Made by a program: the position numbers and the translations under genes. Shown piece after piece: positions 49,137 through 60,084 of a stretch of DNA of 64,000 nt (positions are counted from its first letter, which is position 1; each line of letters starts with the position of its first letter). The notes beneath the pieces are model-generated. The model had not been told where the DNA came from. It ran no database searches and saw only the letters and a list, made by a program, of their open reading frames with translations. This DNA comes from Emiliania huxleyi CCMP1516 (Eukaryota; Haptophyta; Isochrysidales; Noelaerhabdaceae), in NCBI RefSeq assembly GCF_000372725.1, contig NW_005201192.1, forward strand, positions 436,378 to 500,377, given 5' to 3'.

Positions 49137-49856
49137 TCACTTGAGCGTGCTGAGGTACGCCACCACGTCCACTCGGTCCTTCTCCTTCTTGAAGCCCGGG
49201 AAGGCCATCGAGGTGCCCTTGACCACCTCCTTTGGCTTGGCCAGGAAAGAGAGCATCGTCTCCTCAGTCCAGGTCGAGTTGAAGCTCGACATCGCCTTGG
49301 TGTACTTGTACTGCGGTTGGCGATACGGGGCGTGAGCGGACGCGCGGACGGAAGCGAGCAGGGGGCAGGGCCGGGGACCGTCGGGCTGGGGCGCGGCTGG
49401 CGGCGGCACCGCTTTGTCGTGCGCCGTCTGCGCGCCGATGATGCTGTAGAGGTTGGGGCCCTGCTTGCTGGGTCCGCCCTCGTTGCAAGTGTGACACGCG
49501 GCGCACTTCGCCTTGAACAGGGTGGCTCCCCTCGCGGTGTCGGCAGGCTCTGCCGGCGCACTCGCCACCGCCGGCGCGTCTTTTGCCGTCGTCTCTGGAG
49601 CCTTGGCCGCCTTGTCGGGCGGCTTCTCGGTCTTCTTCTTCTTCTTCGGCTTGGACGCTGCTGGCGGCGCGGCGGCCGGCTGGGACTCGCCATTCTCCTT
49701 GTCCCACTCTTGCGAGGCATGCAGCCGGGCCTCATCGTGCAGCTTAGCGAGGAGAACCTCCTGGCGCATCCTCGCCTGCCGCGCTCGGATCAGGGCCTCG
49801 GTGTCCTGGCCAATACCCGTGGCGCCCGAGGCAGCCGCAGAGACCACACCGCCCAT
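49137..49856 (-). CDS. class I cytochrome c with long N-terminal extension
   Basis: Electron carrier domain of the respiratory-chain cytochrome c type. Start chosen at ATG 49856 (MGGVVSAAASG). Two exons; the intron (about 49314-49396, GT-AG) stays open in frame but is removed because GAQTAHDKA then YKYTKAM restores the cytochrome c spacing. Heme motif CAACH in FKAKCAACHTCNEGGPSKQG, then GPNLYSIIGA, and the axial Met in KGTSMAFPGFKKEKDRVDV, ending VAYLSTLK. About 110 residues precede the heme domain: an Ala/Gly start with G2 and S6 (myristoylation-like), a charged helix TEALIRARQARMRQEVLLAK, and a Lys/Pro/Ala-rich linker with KPKKKKKTEK. Normal cytochrome c has almost no extension. Location (mitochondrial intermembrane space or elsewhere) is therefore uncertain. 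Confidence 0.85.
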   Translation of the reverse strand: MGGVVSAAASGATGIGQDTEALIRARQARMRQEVLLAKLHDEARLHASQEWDKENGESQPAAAPPAASKPKKKKKTEKPPDKAAKAPETTAKDAPAVASAPAEPADTARGATLFKAKCAACHTCNEGGPSKQGPNLYSIIGAQTAHDKAVPPPAAPQPDGPRPCPLLASVRASAHAPYRQPQYKYTKAMSSFNSTWTEETMLSFLAKPKEVVKGTSMAFPGFKKEKDRVDVVAYLSTLK

Positions 49857-50555
49857 GGGCGACGCGAAACGCACTTACTTGCCTTTGCTTCGCGTGGCCT
49901 GCGCAGAGACACAGACCGTTCAGAGGGTGTCGCCGGCGAGGAGGGACAGGAATCTGCGGAAATGTCAGCACCCGTTTCATTTTTCTTTTGAGAGCGCCTT
50001 TTTCTTTGCTCCGGCCGGCACTCAGGCCAGAGCCGCCGTAGGAGTTTTATTGTTTCTCTAGGCACGGCGGCACGGGACTGGCTGTGTTAGTGCCAGTGCG
50101 CGCCAGCCAGCCAGTCAGTCCCGCGCGCGTGATAGTTAGTGTTAACTGTCATTAGTGTCGTGCAAGGGAGTTTGGTTGTGTACGTTTACTCGAGTAGAGG
50201 TCAGCTGCGGTCCGATCCGAGGGCGATGGCCGATGCCAGAGTCTGCCGCCGAGTCGGCTCTCTGGATGACGGGCAAGCCAACACAAAACCAACATGGACG
50301 GGAAGACGCACACGCACGCCTCCATCCACTCCACTCAGAACACCGCAGACTTGAAAAGTGACAAGTGTGCGCGCCGCAGCGCGCAGGCGAGGAAGGAGCC
50401 CCTTCGGAATGGGGGTGAGGAGGCATCCCCTCCGGCTACGACAAGATGCACGGGATCTGTGGTCCTCACGGGGATGACCCGTCTCCTCCAGATCGAGACG
50501 GGACGGCCGAGCAGTATTCGTTCATTAATATAATTAATTGATGCATTTTGAGGAA
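49857..50555. other. intergenic
   Basis: Upstream of the cytochrome c gene. CAGCCAGCCAGTCAGTC short repeats (50098-50118). AT-rich patch at 50515-50550. No gene recognised. Confidence 0.4.
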
Positions 50556-50559
50556 AACG

Positions 50560-50945
50560 GACAATTAATCAGATGGAAGCAGGAAGCTTCCATCCCGGCG
50601 GTGGTTCGAATCCACACAAGCCGAAGGTGATGGGTTCGCGAGTCTGGAGGTCTCGGAAGCCCACCCATTGAGGGGAAGTGAGACCGCCCACCCTGATCAT
50701 GCTGAACAAGCTCCTCTTGTAGCTCGATCGGTCACACCGCCATCACCGCCGACGTCTCCCAGTGAGATGATGGAGAGGGGGGACGACACCGCTCGATCTA
50801 CCCTCTGGGGTCCCTCAGCGGCGTGCACCTCGATCCTGTACCGTGTTTGTTAGGACCCACCCCCAATGAGCACGCCAGCGAGGGAGGGCGAGACGATCGA
50901 GGGGTCCCGTAGAGCTCTACCATGCGGAATCGACCCTATTGAGTG
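50560..50945 (+). mobile_element. tRNA-headed SINE, copy 1
   Basis: The head has an A-box-like TAATCAGATGG (50566-50576) and a perfect B-box GGTTCGAATCC (50603-50613), the internal RNA polymerase III promoter spacing of a tRNA. The body shares long blocks with the minus-strand copy at 61128-61475: AGCTCGATCGGTCACACCGC, TGCACCTCGATCCTGTACCG, GAGGGCGAGACGATCGAGGG and GCGGAATCGACCCTAT. A true tRNA is excluded because no acceptor stem closes around the B-box. Confidence 0.8.
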
Positions 50946-51308
50946 CGGGTCAGGAGGCCCTAAAACGGCGGGAGGGGTAGGGGTGCCGCTGTAGGGGTGT
51001 GGAGGGGTCCTGAGCCCTGGCTGTCAGGCTGTCAGGTGCTGTCAGGTGATCTGTCGGGCTGTCGGGCACTGTCAGGCACTGTCAGGTGCCTCTGTCAGAC
51101 CAGCTGTCAGGTGCTGTCAGTGCTGTCGGGTGCTGTCGGGTGCTTGTCTGACATGCGAACGAGCACCCCCCACACCCCCAGAGGCTAGGGCTCTCTTGCC
51201 CGTAACCCGATATCGAGCATCCGACCCGCTGGGTGCGCTTCTTAGCTCCCCGGCCCTGGATGTGAGGTTGCCGACTGCACTCCAAGCGCTCCAAGTTATT
51301 TTACCGTC

Positions 51309-51450
<142 letters not shown>

Positions 51451-51470
51451 TGTTTAGAATACCAAACAAC

Positions 51471-51640
51471 TTGAGCACTTGAGCACTGGATAGGGTCGAT
51501 TCCGCATGGTACGGGACCCCTCGATCGTCTCGCCCTCCCTCTCTGGTGTGTTCATTGGGGGGGGGTCATAACAAACACGGTACAGGATCGAGGTGCACGC
51601 TAAGCAGTGAGTGTCGTCCCCCCTCTCCATTATCACACTG
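51471..51640 (-). mobile_element. SINE 3' fragment, copy 2
   Basis: In reverse complement it runs from GGAGAGGGGGGACGACACT through TGCACCTCGATCCTGTACCG and GGGCGAGACGATCGAGGGGT to GGAATCGACCCTATCCAGTG and CTCAAGTGCTCAAG. It lacks the tRNA head, so it is 5'-truncated like a typical retroposed copy. Its 3' end (GTGCTCAAGTGCTCAAG) matches the copy at 61128. Confidence 0.8.
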
Positions 51641-51788
51641 GGAAAGAAAACAATCAGCGGGAGGCCGAAATAAGAAAACCCAGAGCCTTCTCTTCCAACA
51701 ACAGCAAGCAGCATCGCCCGCGCCTAGTTTCTCTGAAGGCGGCGCCAGGTCGAGAGTCAGTGAATCAGTCCACACGCAGGTGGGTTCC

Positions 51789-52560
51789 ATGATCGAGCAG
51801 GTGATGGAGGTGTGCGGCTGCTCGCGCGAGGCGGCGGAGCGTGCTGTCGAGGCGGCAGGGCCCGGAGGCGAGCTATTGTCCGTTGATGATTGAGATGCCT
51901 CTCCATGTGGTGCCTTCAGGCCGCCACCCGCTCACCAGGCGTGGATCTCGCCGTCGACCTTGTGCTCTCCACGATGAGCACACACACATCGCTACCTTCG
52001 GGCTTCGACGCTCCGCCTCAGCCGGCGAAGCTGGTCTGCCTCGTCCGGAAGGACCTCGGGATGGGCACCGGCAAGGTGGCGGCGCAGGCAATCACAGAGC
52101 GCGCGAGTGTGAGCGGGACACCAGAGAATGCTTACGCCCGGCTGCCTCCCTTGCAGGTGGCGCACGGGGCTCTAGCCGCGTACCGCGCGGCGGTGCGGCG
52201 ACGGGACGCGGGCGACGCTTCGGTCCCCTTCCGCTCGTGGGAGGAGGGCGGCGAGCCGACGGTCGTCCTGGGCGTGGAGGACGAGGCGCGGGCCTCTGTA
52301 GACTCGCAGCCTAAGCACCGCTAGCCACGAGGAGCGTGCGATCCGCTCACGCGGGAGAGGGGCCACCCACGGCTCGGCGCGGCTTCTAGGCGCAGCTCGA
52401 TGGGTTGCTGGCGCAGGCGGAGGCGCGGGGGTTGCCGACGGAGCGGGTCGCGGACGCGGGGCGGACAGAGGTGGCAGCCGGGTCGGTGACGGTCGGCACC
52501 ATCGGGCCGGCAAACAACTCGGAGATTGATGTAGTCACGGGTGGACTGTCGCTGCTGTGA
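51789..52560 (+). CDS. PTRH2: peptidyl-tRNA hydrolase 2 with N-terminal UBA domain
   Basis: Releases tRNA from peptidyl-tRNA dropped by ribosomes. Four exons: 51789-51851, 51920-52087, 52157-52285, 52390-52560; sum 531 nt, 176 aa. N-terminal MIEQVMEVCGCSREAAERAV then EAATRSPGVDLAVDLVLS is a UBA-like three-helix domain. The Pth2 catalytic domain follows: KLVCLVRKDLGMGTGKVAAQ (active-site Lys/Asp region), VAHGALAAYRAAV, VVLGVEDEAQLDGLLAQAEA, GLPTERVADAGRTEVAAGSV and TIGPANNSEIDVVTGGLSLL. The Asp-Ala-Gly-Arg-Thr motif is diagnostic. All three introns begin with GC: GAG/GCGGCA, CAG/GCAATC and GAG/GCGCGG. UBA-Pth2 fusions occur in other protists and suggest ubiquitin-linked recruitment. Confidence 0.92.
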
Positions 52561-53104
52561 CTCCGTCCCGGCGCTCTCGACATGTATAATCAGACTCTCG
52601 GCCCCGGCACACGGCGGAGGAGGAGCGAGGAGGAAGACAGCACAACCCCAAGGGCCTTCGGGCTTCGGCAAGGGCGGGATGCCAGGGCACAACGCTCAGG
52701 TGGGACAAAACACCGACATACGAGAGATGAGGCCACACAAAACACAGACAAGCAGAATGGCAAGAGAGAGACGCTCTGCAGGCGAGCCCAAGGGCCTCTT
52801 GGGCCCTCGCGTCTCTCTCTCTCGATTCGACCTGCTTTCGACCCATCACAAAATCTCTCAAATGTGGGAAGCCAAAAACCTCCTTTGGCTTCCCACACAA
52901 CCCCGCCCCCCTTCGAGCCTTCGTCTCCTGGGGGGAGCAGCAAATGAGGTAGTCTCTGCGAAAACACTGTCCCAAGTGAATTCGCCCAAGAGGCTTCCGT
53001 GTGGACTCGCAGCTCCGGCTGGATGTCGGCGACCTAAAGCTCGGCGGTCGTCGCTTCGCGCCGGCCGACTCCCTGATTCACCAGATGTTTAAGAAGATGC
53101 CTCC
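52561..53104. other. 3' flank with a hairpin
   Basis: GTGGGAAGCCAAA..CTTTGGCTTCCCAC (52863-52898) is a perfect 13-bp stem with a short loop. CCCAAGGGCC words recur at 52646 and 52788. No gene recognised. Confidence 0.4.
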
Positions 53105-53460
53105 TGGCCATGCTCCTGGCGCTGTGCGCGCTGGTCTATGAATTCACGGACCTTGATGTCCTTATTGTCGAGAAGGAAATACCTCGTTTGGCGCTGCGCG
53201 CTGGTCTATAGAGAGAAGTTCCAGGTTGAGGTGCGAGCCCTTGGATGGGGGAGATACTTCACAGACCTTGTTATTGAGAAAGAAAAAATACGTGCCGTGG
53301 CGCTGTGCGCTGGTCTATGAGTGGTTGATTGAGGTGCGAGCCCTGGAGGCCCTGGGGATGGGGGGAGACTACCCGCGGGCCTAGAAGGCCCGCGCGCATT
53401 CACAGCCTTGTTATGAGAAGAAAATACATCCTTCCTATGGCGCTATGCGCTGGTCTGTGT
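53105..53460 (+). repeat. tandem array of a dispersed repeat
   Basis: Four to five diverged units, each with a TTATTGAGAAGGAAATA-like part, GGCGCTGTGCGCTGGTCTAT and GAGGTGCGAGCCCT; the last complete unit also carries CGCGGGCCTAGAAGGCCCGCG. A single copy of the same element is at 6770-6868. Confidence 0.8.
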
Positions 53461-53689
53461 TTCACAGTAGGGTGATAAGAAACAAGAACCTCGCATGCGA
53501 CGACAGTGAGGGTGTGAGAGACAGACCCAGGGATTCATCACACCATTCGACACATCCGCACAAACAAGTTCCGCGTGTGTCGTAGAACCAGAGGCTTGCG
53601 CAGCAAGACGATTTCTGAGGACGACATAGCACGGCGGCCGTTGCTGTAAAAGCGACGTTGGCAGCATCTGACAGCAAGTTTGATCATAC

Positions 53690-56515
53690 GTCAGTACCCA
53701 TGGGCGCCAATGCGCAGTGCCCTGACCCAACGTGGACTCGCGGCCTTTGTCGTGAGATCTTCACCGGCTTCTCGGGCGACTGCGAGACGGATACAATCGG
53801 CCACTGGGAGGAGGTTTTGCACCGCACACACATCCACACGCACTTGTGAGAACCCGGCGCGAACCGGCTTGCACTCTGAGGGTGTAAGACTACCTGAGAC
53901 AGTGGAGACGGCGAGGAGACGCCATGAATCGCCTAGCGCTCGTCCTGCACTACGTTATGGATCCTTAAGTGGTCCTACCTGCCTTAGGTAGCAACTGCCG
54001 CCGAATGCGTGAGGCGGTGTCACGGATGCCTTGGTTGCAGTCACGTGACTTATGACCGCACCAACCGGATCTGCAGCTGGCACACACGATGTGACGCAGT
54101 GCGGCCCGATCGCGGCGGACACCGCTGCTCGCTCGCCGTCCGCCGCGCCGAGAATGGCGTCCTGTCCTACTGCGCTTACAGCGGATTTGCAAACCAGCTG
54201 CACGCGATTCTAGATGCAAAACACACCCTCCTCTAGGCAGACCCCGTCCCGCCTAGTCGCGACTGCACGATGACGCGACTACGCAGGTGCAGGCACGCTG
54301 ATCATCAGACACGCCTGAAGCGTGCTATCCCGTCGACTCACCACCTAGGTACGCCCTCCTCGAAGCCGCGTGGGTGGCGTCGCACGCGGGCCTCGCACTG
54401 CTGCTGCCGCCGGTCCTCATCGCGCAGTTCGAGCGCCGCTCTCTGCGGCCAAATACCCGAGAGATACCTGCGATGACTAGGTCCTCGTCGCACAGCAGGA
54501 GTGGCCGCTCTACATTGGGTGCAGCCGGCACCAGCTGGACGACTTTCTCGCCGCGTGCGCCTCGCCTGGATGGGGTCGGAGGAGCGAGACACAGCCGTGA
54601 CATAGCTGACATGGCACAGCCGAGACATGACGTGAGACGAGGCCCGGAAAGCCGGCACCTAGAGAGTTGTCTGTGCGAGGTGTCCTCAGCCTATTCCACC
54701 GTCCGCTAGGAGCAACGCCGCTTGGAGGCACGTGCTCGACTTGACGGCGCTTCCCTCCCGCACCACGACCGCCGAGGCGGGCATGGCCTTCGAGAGCAGG
54801 GTCGCCCTGGGCCACCTCAATGCGCAACCTTTTGGAACGGATTGCAAGCCTGTCTTCTCCAGCGACGCGGCCAAGCGGGCGCCGGAAGGCTGCGGGCGGA
54901 GCATGCTCGTCCCATCGAACCTACCCGGGTCGTCGCGCCCGTGCGCCCAACCCTCACCTCCAATGCTCCCGAACCCTCACGTTTCACTGTTCGCAGGTCG
55001 CCGCACCTCCCCGTGGGGTGCCTGAGACAGCTCGTCGACACGAGCAATGTCAGCCGGCGCTACGACCTCGGGTCCGCGTACAGCCTTGTGCGCAGCATAG
55101 AGCTAGGAGGCAACTGCTAGCACGACCCTTCAAGGTCTTGGCCAGACCTCGCCCACATCCGGTCCCTCGTGGCAGACTGTGGTCGTCCACCAGGAGGGGA
55201 GAGCCAGCGCTAGAAAGCAACTGCAACAAGCGGACGGTGCATGTGACACGCCTCGGTTGGACAGGTGAGCGGCCTTCATGCCAGCGGCCGCTTCGTCGCT
55301 TCCAACGTCCGCTACAGCGCCGAGGAAGCGGCGGGCGCTCGTTCCACGAGTAGTGCGATCTGCGTCTCGTCACAGCCCAGATTGTGTACAGGTCGTCCAG
55401 TTGGCGGAGCGGATGGTGCGAAGGCTGCGCAGCGCCAGCCCAGATGGCACGTTCTGGTGCGCGCACGTGCGGCTCGCCGGGGGCAAGGGGAGCTGGGACC
55501 GTGGCAAGGCGGCCGGATTCTGCTCGCCAACTTTGGCGGTCGAGCTCATCTCTTCACACACCCCTCAACGCGCACAGGCGGGCCACATCCTGCACGGTTA
55601 CTACCACTTCCGCACTTCCGCGACGCTACAGGAGTGGGCAGTCCCCCTCCAGGGGTCGGCCGGCTTCGTGGCTACCGACAACGAGGCTGATATGTAGCCG
55701 ATAAAGCCGAGAGATCTCGTGTGCCCACGGACAATGAGGAGGAGAGGCCCTCCAGGCAGCGTCTTCCTATGATAGGAGCGGCTGCGGAGGGACCACCCCT
55801 CCCTGTGCAAGCCCGAGTCGCTCTGCACCTTTGACCGGCAACTCGAGGCGGGGGCCTCGGCGAGCGAGTGCGGCGTCGGCTCTGCGACCGACCGCTGCCG
55901 CGCGCAGCATGTCGCAGCGACGACGCTGGTGTGCGCCCATGCAACGAGGATCTTCCTCACCGGCGAAAAGGTAGCCGAGATTGGTCGAGGTTGATTGAGA
56001 TTGAGGCTGCTCGAGGCACTCGAGTTGTGCGTTCTTCGAGATACGCCCAACTTGAGCAGCTACCCCTATCCACCCTCGTCGGATCCGTGACCTGGATAGG
56101 CCCGAGCTCGTACTCCCGCCTCATCCTCGACCTACACGCCATGAGCCCGATGGTGCAAAGGGACCGCCGTTTCAACGCCACCCGGCGGCAGGTGCTCGTC
56201 TCCGGCAGGGACGTGGTATGGCAGGGCAAGCACGCGCTACAGCACGCCTTCCATGCGGCCAAGGCGTCCCTCCTCATCTGCCCCGATGCGGACTGCGTGC
56301 GCACAGCAAACGCGCGCGAACTTGGACTTGCGAAGCTCGTGGTGATATGCAACACGATTGCGGTGAGCGAGGTGTGGTGGCTGCATAGGCGGACTGGCTC
56401 GCGGGGCGTCTCAGCGCGCCACCAAACGCGTCTCGCCGCGTTGGGCATGGCCGGCCCCGCAGGGCGGCTGCGGCGAGACTCCGGACAGGGCGTCCGCTCA
56501 CCCGCGCTGCGCTGA
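53690..56515 (+). CDS. putative O-fucosyltransferase-like secreted glycosyltransferase (fragmentary model)
   Basis: Several plus-strand exons look coding. About 53980-54235 has a Cys-rich apple/PAN-like unit (ECVRRCHGCLGCSHVTYD then NRICSWHTRCD), followed by SYCAYSGFANQLHAILDA, which resembles the GDP-fucose-binding N-terminal strand of O-fucosyltransferases. Then YALLEAAWVASHAGLALLLP (about 54355), FESRVALGHLNAQPFGTDC (about 54785), YDLGSAYSLVRSIELGGNC, QVVQLAERMVRRLRSASPDG (about 55390), HILHGYYHFRTSATLQEW and STYSRLILDLHAMSP-type C-terminal SYSRLILDLHAMSPMVQRDR (about 56110-56165) with LLICPDADC. Family call rests on the NQLHA/LLLPP pair and overall order and is tentative; intron-exon joins are not solved. 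Confidence 0.4.
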
Positions 56516-56669
56516 AGCAGCAGCCCGCTGGGGGATGGCGGGTTGAGAGAGAGCGGCGCTTCTGACCACTGCACTTGGAGCACTTGGAGTGCGGTCGGTA
56601 ACCTCCCCCCGCGGGGCTGGGTAAATTGCACCGGAACCGGAGGTCGGATGGGAAGCTCCGCCATAAAAA

Positions 56670-56715
56670 AGAAAGAGAAGGGAGGGAGGATGGCCCCCCG
56701 CCACCACACAGGGTT
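56670..56715 (+). repeat. family R1 fragment
   Basis: AAAGAGAAGGGAGGGAGGATGG then CGCCACCACACAGGG, a short piece of the repeat at 31858-31975. A second piece (GAAAGAAAGAAAACAGACAC, GCCAAACGAGGGATGGGA) lies at 57289-57335. Confidence 0.6.
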
Positions 56716-56719
56716 TTGT

Positions 56720-57955
56720 TCATTGACGAATCCCAGTCTTTTGATATGAGTTTTCTTTGGTGTACGACCCTCCCACAAGTGGTATTAGTACGGCCATGAA
56801 AAGGGGACCGCGCACCCAATCGCTCCGTCGCTCCTCGGCGGCCACGGGAGTGACGACGGGCTAGCCAAACCATTGAAGACGCCGTGTCGATGAGCTTCTA
56901 ACTCGATCGCGTTCTCGAGATACAGCTTGAGATTGTGCGAGTTGGAGTGGTCTCAGGAGTCGGCGCCGCCGCTCGGTGCTGTTCTGCTGGTTTGGCGATC
57001 CAGTGGGCTGCTCGTCCAGACAGAGGCTGCCTCAACTCCTGAGCTGCTCAGGCCTGGTCAAGGCCATCCACCAGCATGCTCTGGGAGCGCTGATGCACAC
57101 CAGCTCGCGCTGCTGGACCCACGGTGGCTGCGTTCGGCCATCGGCAGCGCCGGTGCGACGACATGCTGGCGGCGGTCTTCCGCAAACTAACTACTTACTG
57201 TCAGGCGAGTGCACGACGAGATATGACCGCTCGCATGTGTGCTCAGGGCACCTCAGGGCTGCTGCGTGACGCGTGGCTCGGCTCCGCGAAAAAGAAAGAA
57301 AGAAAGAAAACAGACACGCCAAACGAGGGATGGGACGAGGACAGGGTCCCCACCTGCACGAGCAGGATTTTGGAAGGACGATCAGGGGGACAGGTGGGGC
57401 TCTCCTGCTCCTGACAAGGGACACGACAGGCTCGCAGCGCGGTGCGCGGTGGACTCCCACATCCACTGGCGGTCTCATCTCAGTCGGCTCCGCGAGCGCT
57501 TCTTTGATTTTTAAACCAAATTCTCTTTCTCGCGTGACTTCGAGTGTCTTGTCGAACGCTGTCCGCATATCATTTCATGCGCGGCTTCCAACCCTTGAAT
57601 GTCTCGCCGTCCAAAGGCTCGCGCGGCTCGCCTCGTCACCCGAAGCTCGACCAAAGGCTGCCAGAGAGCCGCCCGGACGCGGACCCGCCAAAGATGATCC
57701 GCACGTCTTCGGGGCAAATTCCTGTGCCACGCGAGACATCGGATCCTTCACTTTGGGACTACTCCTCGCGTGTCACCGAGGCTGCTTCTCCGGAGAAAAG
57801 GTCAACTCGCCTACCTCCCAGCCGCGTCGAGCCCGCGGGTTGGCATCGGTCGCGCCGCCGGCTGATCGAGCGCCTTGCGCGAGCCCTCTCCACCTCTGCT
57901 GCGCCGGTTCTGGTGTGTTGTGGGGGGCGACCCAATTCGCCACGCCTCACTCGCC
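56720..57955. other. intergenic, mostly unassigned
   Basis: Besides the R1 fragment at 57289-57335 no gene is secure. Weak plus-strand frames at 56927-57190 and 57544-57960 have no domain; the second could be an upstream exon of the receiver-like gene. Confidence 0.3.
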
Positions 57956-57959
57956 ACCT

Positions 57960-59238
57960 TCATAATATAGGCGGCCAATATTCTCGTCGCCGCCTCCGAC
58001 GCCGGCTTGGTCGAAGAGGCGAGGAGCGGCCTACTTAGCGGCCTCTCTGCCCCGCAACCGCCACGCTTTGTAGTGCTCTGCCCCGCCGCCGACGTCGACG
58101 TGCTCGGAAAGCTGGCTAGTATTTTGGGGAGGGTCAAGTCTGACTCTCCCCGTGTCCGGCTCCGATCTCGCAGGTGGTCGATCAGATCCGCGAGGCGGCC
58201 AGCTCGAACGCGCCGCGTTTGCCCCCCATCCACTTTGCCATCCGTGCCACGACGTGCGGCCGCGAGCTCCGCGCCTGCTTGCGAGGCGACGCGGGCAGGG
58301 TGGCGCACGCGGCAGAGGCGGGAGGAGGGAAGGAGGGCGGGCGGGCCGGCACCGCCGCGGAGGCGCCCCGGGAGGGTGCGGACATCGCCCTCGTGTCTCT
58401 GGACCTGCTCTCTGCTGCAGGCTTCGAGTGCGGCTCCGAGTCGACGGTACTCATCGCTCTCGTGAGCAACGGGCAGGAAGAGTCGATGCTTGAGATTCGG
58501 GAGACGATAGCCGCCGCCTGACTTTCGCCGACTGCTGTAGGACCCGGCCGCGCTGTACCGCGAGCTGGGCGTGCAGGACCAGCTGTTGTGCCCTCCCTCC
58601 CTCGTGCAGGTCCGCCGACTGCTGCACCAGTACTTCCCGCGCAGGGCACACAACCTCTCTTGCCCTCGTCGAGTCGGCGAGCGCCGCCCACTTGCAGCGG
58701 TGTGAGCAGGTCTTTCTCGGCGCCGCCACTCCGCAGACTCCACTCCACAGCCCCCTCCTGTCCGTCGGAGCCGGGCCGGCCTCGCTGTCCGCAGCGTCGC
58801 CGGCGGCGCAGTCGGGCGCACGCTGCCCGTCGGCGCTGGCGTGCGCGCTCCGGGTGCTGGTGGTGGCGAAGTGCGAGCAATCCGCAGCCACGCTCATCAA
58901 CTACTGCGAGGCCCGCCGAGAGTAGCCGAGAGTAGCCGAGGGTAGCCGAGGCGGCCGCCACGCGCATCAAAAGCCCGCGCACTCTCGGCTATCGCACGCC
59001 ATCGGCACAGGTCTTCTTGCTGTGGGCGGAGCACGTCTGTGAGGCGGAGGAGGCGATGGCTCGACTTTGCGCAGGGCACTACGATTTGGTCCTCGTCGAG
59101 CCAGACCTGGCCGGAAGCATGAGCGGCTACGCGCTCTGCGCTTGGTGGCGCGAGTACTCGCAGGCGGCTGGCGGCGACGCGCACGGCGCGAACGAGAGAC
59201 GGGACTGCCTGTCTCGGAGGCTCGATTGCTTTCGCTGA
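57960..59238 (+). CDS. two-component receiver-like protein (fragmentary model)
   Basis: Several plus-strand exons in a row resemble diverged receiver domains. ANILVAASDAGLVEEARSGL then PRFVVLCPAADVDVLGKLAS (57970-58130) has the beta1 and beta3 strands. VVDQIREAASSNAPRLPPIH to DIALVSLDLLSAAGF (58170-58425) follows. ALACALRVLVVAKCEQSAAT and LINYCEARR (about 58835-58920) is a second beta1-alpha1, and after an intron VFLLWAEHVCEAEEAMARLC then GHYDLVLVEPDLAGSMSGYA (about 59013-59130) is a convincing beta2-beta3 region. In the last, Glu sits where the phospho-accepting Asp is expected, so it may be a pseudo-receiver. No kinase domain found. Exon joins unsolved. Confidence 0.35.
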
Positions 59239-59239
59239 A

Positions 59240-60084
59240 CCGCCCTCAAGCCTCACCTCATAGGCAAGACGACGGAGTTTGTCTCGGTCTCTGAAGCTCC
59301 CGACACAGAGGCATGCGCCGCGTTTGGGCTGCGCTCAAGCATCGCCAAGCCCGTTTCCGCAAGATGCTTCGCGACGATGCTCAAACGGTGGCTGCGCCAG
59401 AGCGAGAAGAGATAGAGCCGTCGAGCAGACCTCTACTAGTCACGACACCCCTCGGACACACCATTTATTGTATCGATATCGGCCAGGGGTCAGGTGTGTG
59501 AAACAAGAGGTACGGCTTTAAGTAAGACACGCGGGCGGCAGATCGGCAGTTTTTGTAAGTTGTAAACAGCTGAGGCGTGTGACGGAGATCGGAGTGTGAA
59601 ACAGAGGCCTCGAGACAGGAGGGGCGAGTCGCGAGAGGCGCCAGCCCGTAGCCGCTACCAGGCTCTCTGCGTCTCTATCGATCTCTATGCCACAACGACT
59701 AAGCACGCTGTATTGGAGTTTTTAAAACGACATACGTGTGTATGTGGGCGCCCCACCTCTACCTCTAGAGCGCCCCACACGCATATGCGCGCAGTTCGGG
59801 GTCGTTCTTGCGCTTGAGGGAGCCGCCCCGGCTCGTGGCGCAGCTCTCGGTATACCCAATGGTAGGAAATTCATGACATAATTCTTTCTCACACGATGAT
59901 CTGTGGGTGATGACATAGAGACTGTGGCGGGTCTGGGCTCTGGCCCGGCGCAAGGGTGGCCGGGGTCCGGGTTTGAGGGAGCCGCCCCGGGCGCATAGCG
60001 TCCCTGACGCATCGGGTGGGGAGTGGGGTGTGCAGCTCTGAGGCCGAGTGAGCCGCGGCCCGCGCGGACCAACAAGCCTGAGTC
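59240..60084. other. intergenic
   Basis: GCGCCCCAC..CTCTACCTCTAGAGCGCCCCAC (59750-59780) is a short repeat; GAGGGAGCCGCCCCGG occurs twice (59816-59832 and 59976-59990), and GGGTCCGGG-like words recur between. No gene recognised. Confidence 0.35.

Noticed and set aside
50570-50640. Possible tRNA gene because of a perfect B-box GGTTCGAATCC
   Set aside because: No seven-base acceptor stem pairs around it, the T-stem is imperfect, and the segment continues into a body shared with two other loci. A tRNA-derived SINE head explains it better.
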